Source: JBBPYR01 sp038199755
Lineage (GTDB): Bacteria; Chloroflexota; Ktedonobacteria; Ktedonobacterales; Ktedonobacteraceae
Length of the DNA stretch: 5,515 nt
NCBI GenBank assembly: GCA_038199755.1
Contig: JBBPYR010000063.1
Span: 1-5,515, forward strand
Direction: 5' to 3'
In this document: positions 5,380 through 5,515 of the stretch, piece by piece
How the letters are laid out: each line of letters starts with the position of its first letter
How positions within the stretch are numbered: position 1 is the stretch's first letter
Made by a program: the position numbers and the translations under genes
The notes under the pieces: generated by a model
The model's database searches: none
The model's input: the letters and a program-made list of their open reading frames with translations, nothing else
Told to the model about the DNA's origin: nothing

Positions 5380-5515
5380 TGGCCCTAAGAATCTGGACAC
5401 GGAATTGGACAGAAATAAGATATACTCAAAGCATGATGAGAAAACAGTATTCAGCAGCTTTCAAGGCAAAGGTAGTCCAAGAACTCTTGAAGGAAGAAAA
5501 GACCTTGGCCCAAAT
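5380..5515 (+). mobile_element. IS3-family insertion sequence, left end (runs off the window)
   Basis: The left end is placed at about 5380 (TGGCCC), since IS3-family ends usually begin with TG and sit some 50 bases before orfA. TGGACA occurs twice near the end (5394-5399 and 5406-5411), in keeping with the TGGACA-like bases common in IS3 terminal repeats. The right end and target duplication are outside the window, so the exact boundary is uncertain. Confidence 0.6.
5433..5515 (+). CDS. IS3-family transposase OrfA, N-terminal part
   Basis: Twenty-seven codons are visible before the window ends. The start MMRKQYSAAFKAKVVQELL and the following KEEKTLAQ match the beginning of IS3-family OrfA proteins, whose Tnp_1/HTH domain (Arg-Tyr/Ser-Phe-K-x-K-V-V pattern) binds the IS ends. 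In complete elements OrfA is followed by an overlapping OrfB with the DDE catalytic domain, joined by programmed -1 frameshifting; that part is not in the window. ATG 5433 or ATG 5436 could be the start, and no strong ribosome binding site separates them. Confidence 0.82.
   Translation, partial: MMRKQYSAAFKAKVVQELLKEEKTLAQ

Larger units (their letters stand above)
2358..5515. mobile_element. Serine-recombinase integrative element (left end in window, right end not seen)
   Basis: The left boundary is placed near 2358 because peptidase homology stops at codon 590 (2357-2359) and an AT-richer region with mobile-element genes begins. The visible part encodes a large serine recombinase reading towards the junction, two small upstream genes on the same strand, and a divergent excisionase-like helix-turn-helix protein. 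Having the integrase at the element edge, pointing outward, is common for integrative elements of this class. The right attachment site and the 3' part of the peptidase gene lie beyond the window, so whether this is a small transposon-like unit, a prophage or a larger element is undetermined. An IS3-family element begins at about 5380, either nested in it or next to it. Confidence 0.7.

Noticed and set aside
5375..5380. A perfect TATAAT just before the IS end, as a possible promoter driving orfA.
   Set aside because: No -35-like hexamer lies at 16-18 bases upstream, and there is no extended TGn motif in the right register.
1..5515. CRISPR arrays, tRNA or rRNA genes, and long tandem repeats.
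   Set aside because: None seen on reading both strands; only short promoter-scale repeats and the single aldolase terminator hairpin stand out.

Overview
The window looks like chromosomal DNA of a Chloroflexota-type bacterium (Ktedonobacteria is my best guess) carrying a mobile element. The guess rests on remembered resemblance of the aldolase, the S9 peptidase and the unusual large serine recombinase to proteins of that class; no search was run. The left part (1-2357) has the composition of ordinary host genes. From about 2358 onward the DNA is visibly more AT-rich and its gene content becomes mobile-element-like.

Left, host part: the 3' end of a class I (FbaB/DhnA-type) fructose-bisphosphate aldolase gene (1-464) is followed by a near-perfect intrinsic terminator (486-522). 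Next comes an S9-family prolyl-oligopeptidase-like gene (590-2374) with a beta-propeller and the start of an alpha/beta-hydrolase domain. It keeps the serine nucleophile but stops right after the family motif ending in Gly-Thr (residues 589-590), before the catalytic Asp and His. Its last codons and its stop lie in foreign DNA, so it is an interrupted gene.

Right, mobile part: a leftward gene set begins exactly where the peptidase is broken. In transcription order it holds an 86-aa single-pass membrane protein (4965-4705), a 72-aa unknown protein (4602-4384) and a 690-aa large serine recombinase (4406-2334). The recombinase reads out through the junction and takes its last seven or so codons and its stop from the broken peptidase gene. 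Divergent from this set is a 65-aa excisionase/AlpA-like helix-turn-helix protein (5173-5370). The 207 bp between them hold back-to-back candidate promoters and short repeated motifs, an arrangement like a phage or integrative-element switch. Ten bases past the helix-turn-helix gene an IS3-family insertion sequence begins (about 5380) and runs off the window with the start of its OrfA.

Taken together: a serine-recombinase-driven integrative element (recombinase, candidate directionality factor, two small unknown genes) appears to have integrated into a peptidase gene, and an IS3 element then inserted beside or inside it. The right end of the element and the 3' part of the peptidase are not in the window, so element size and cargo cannot be judged.
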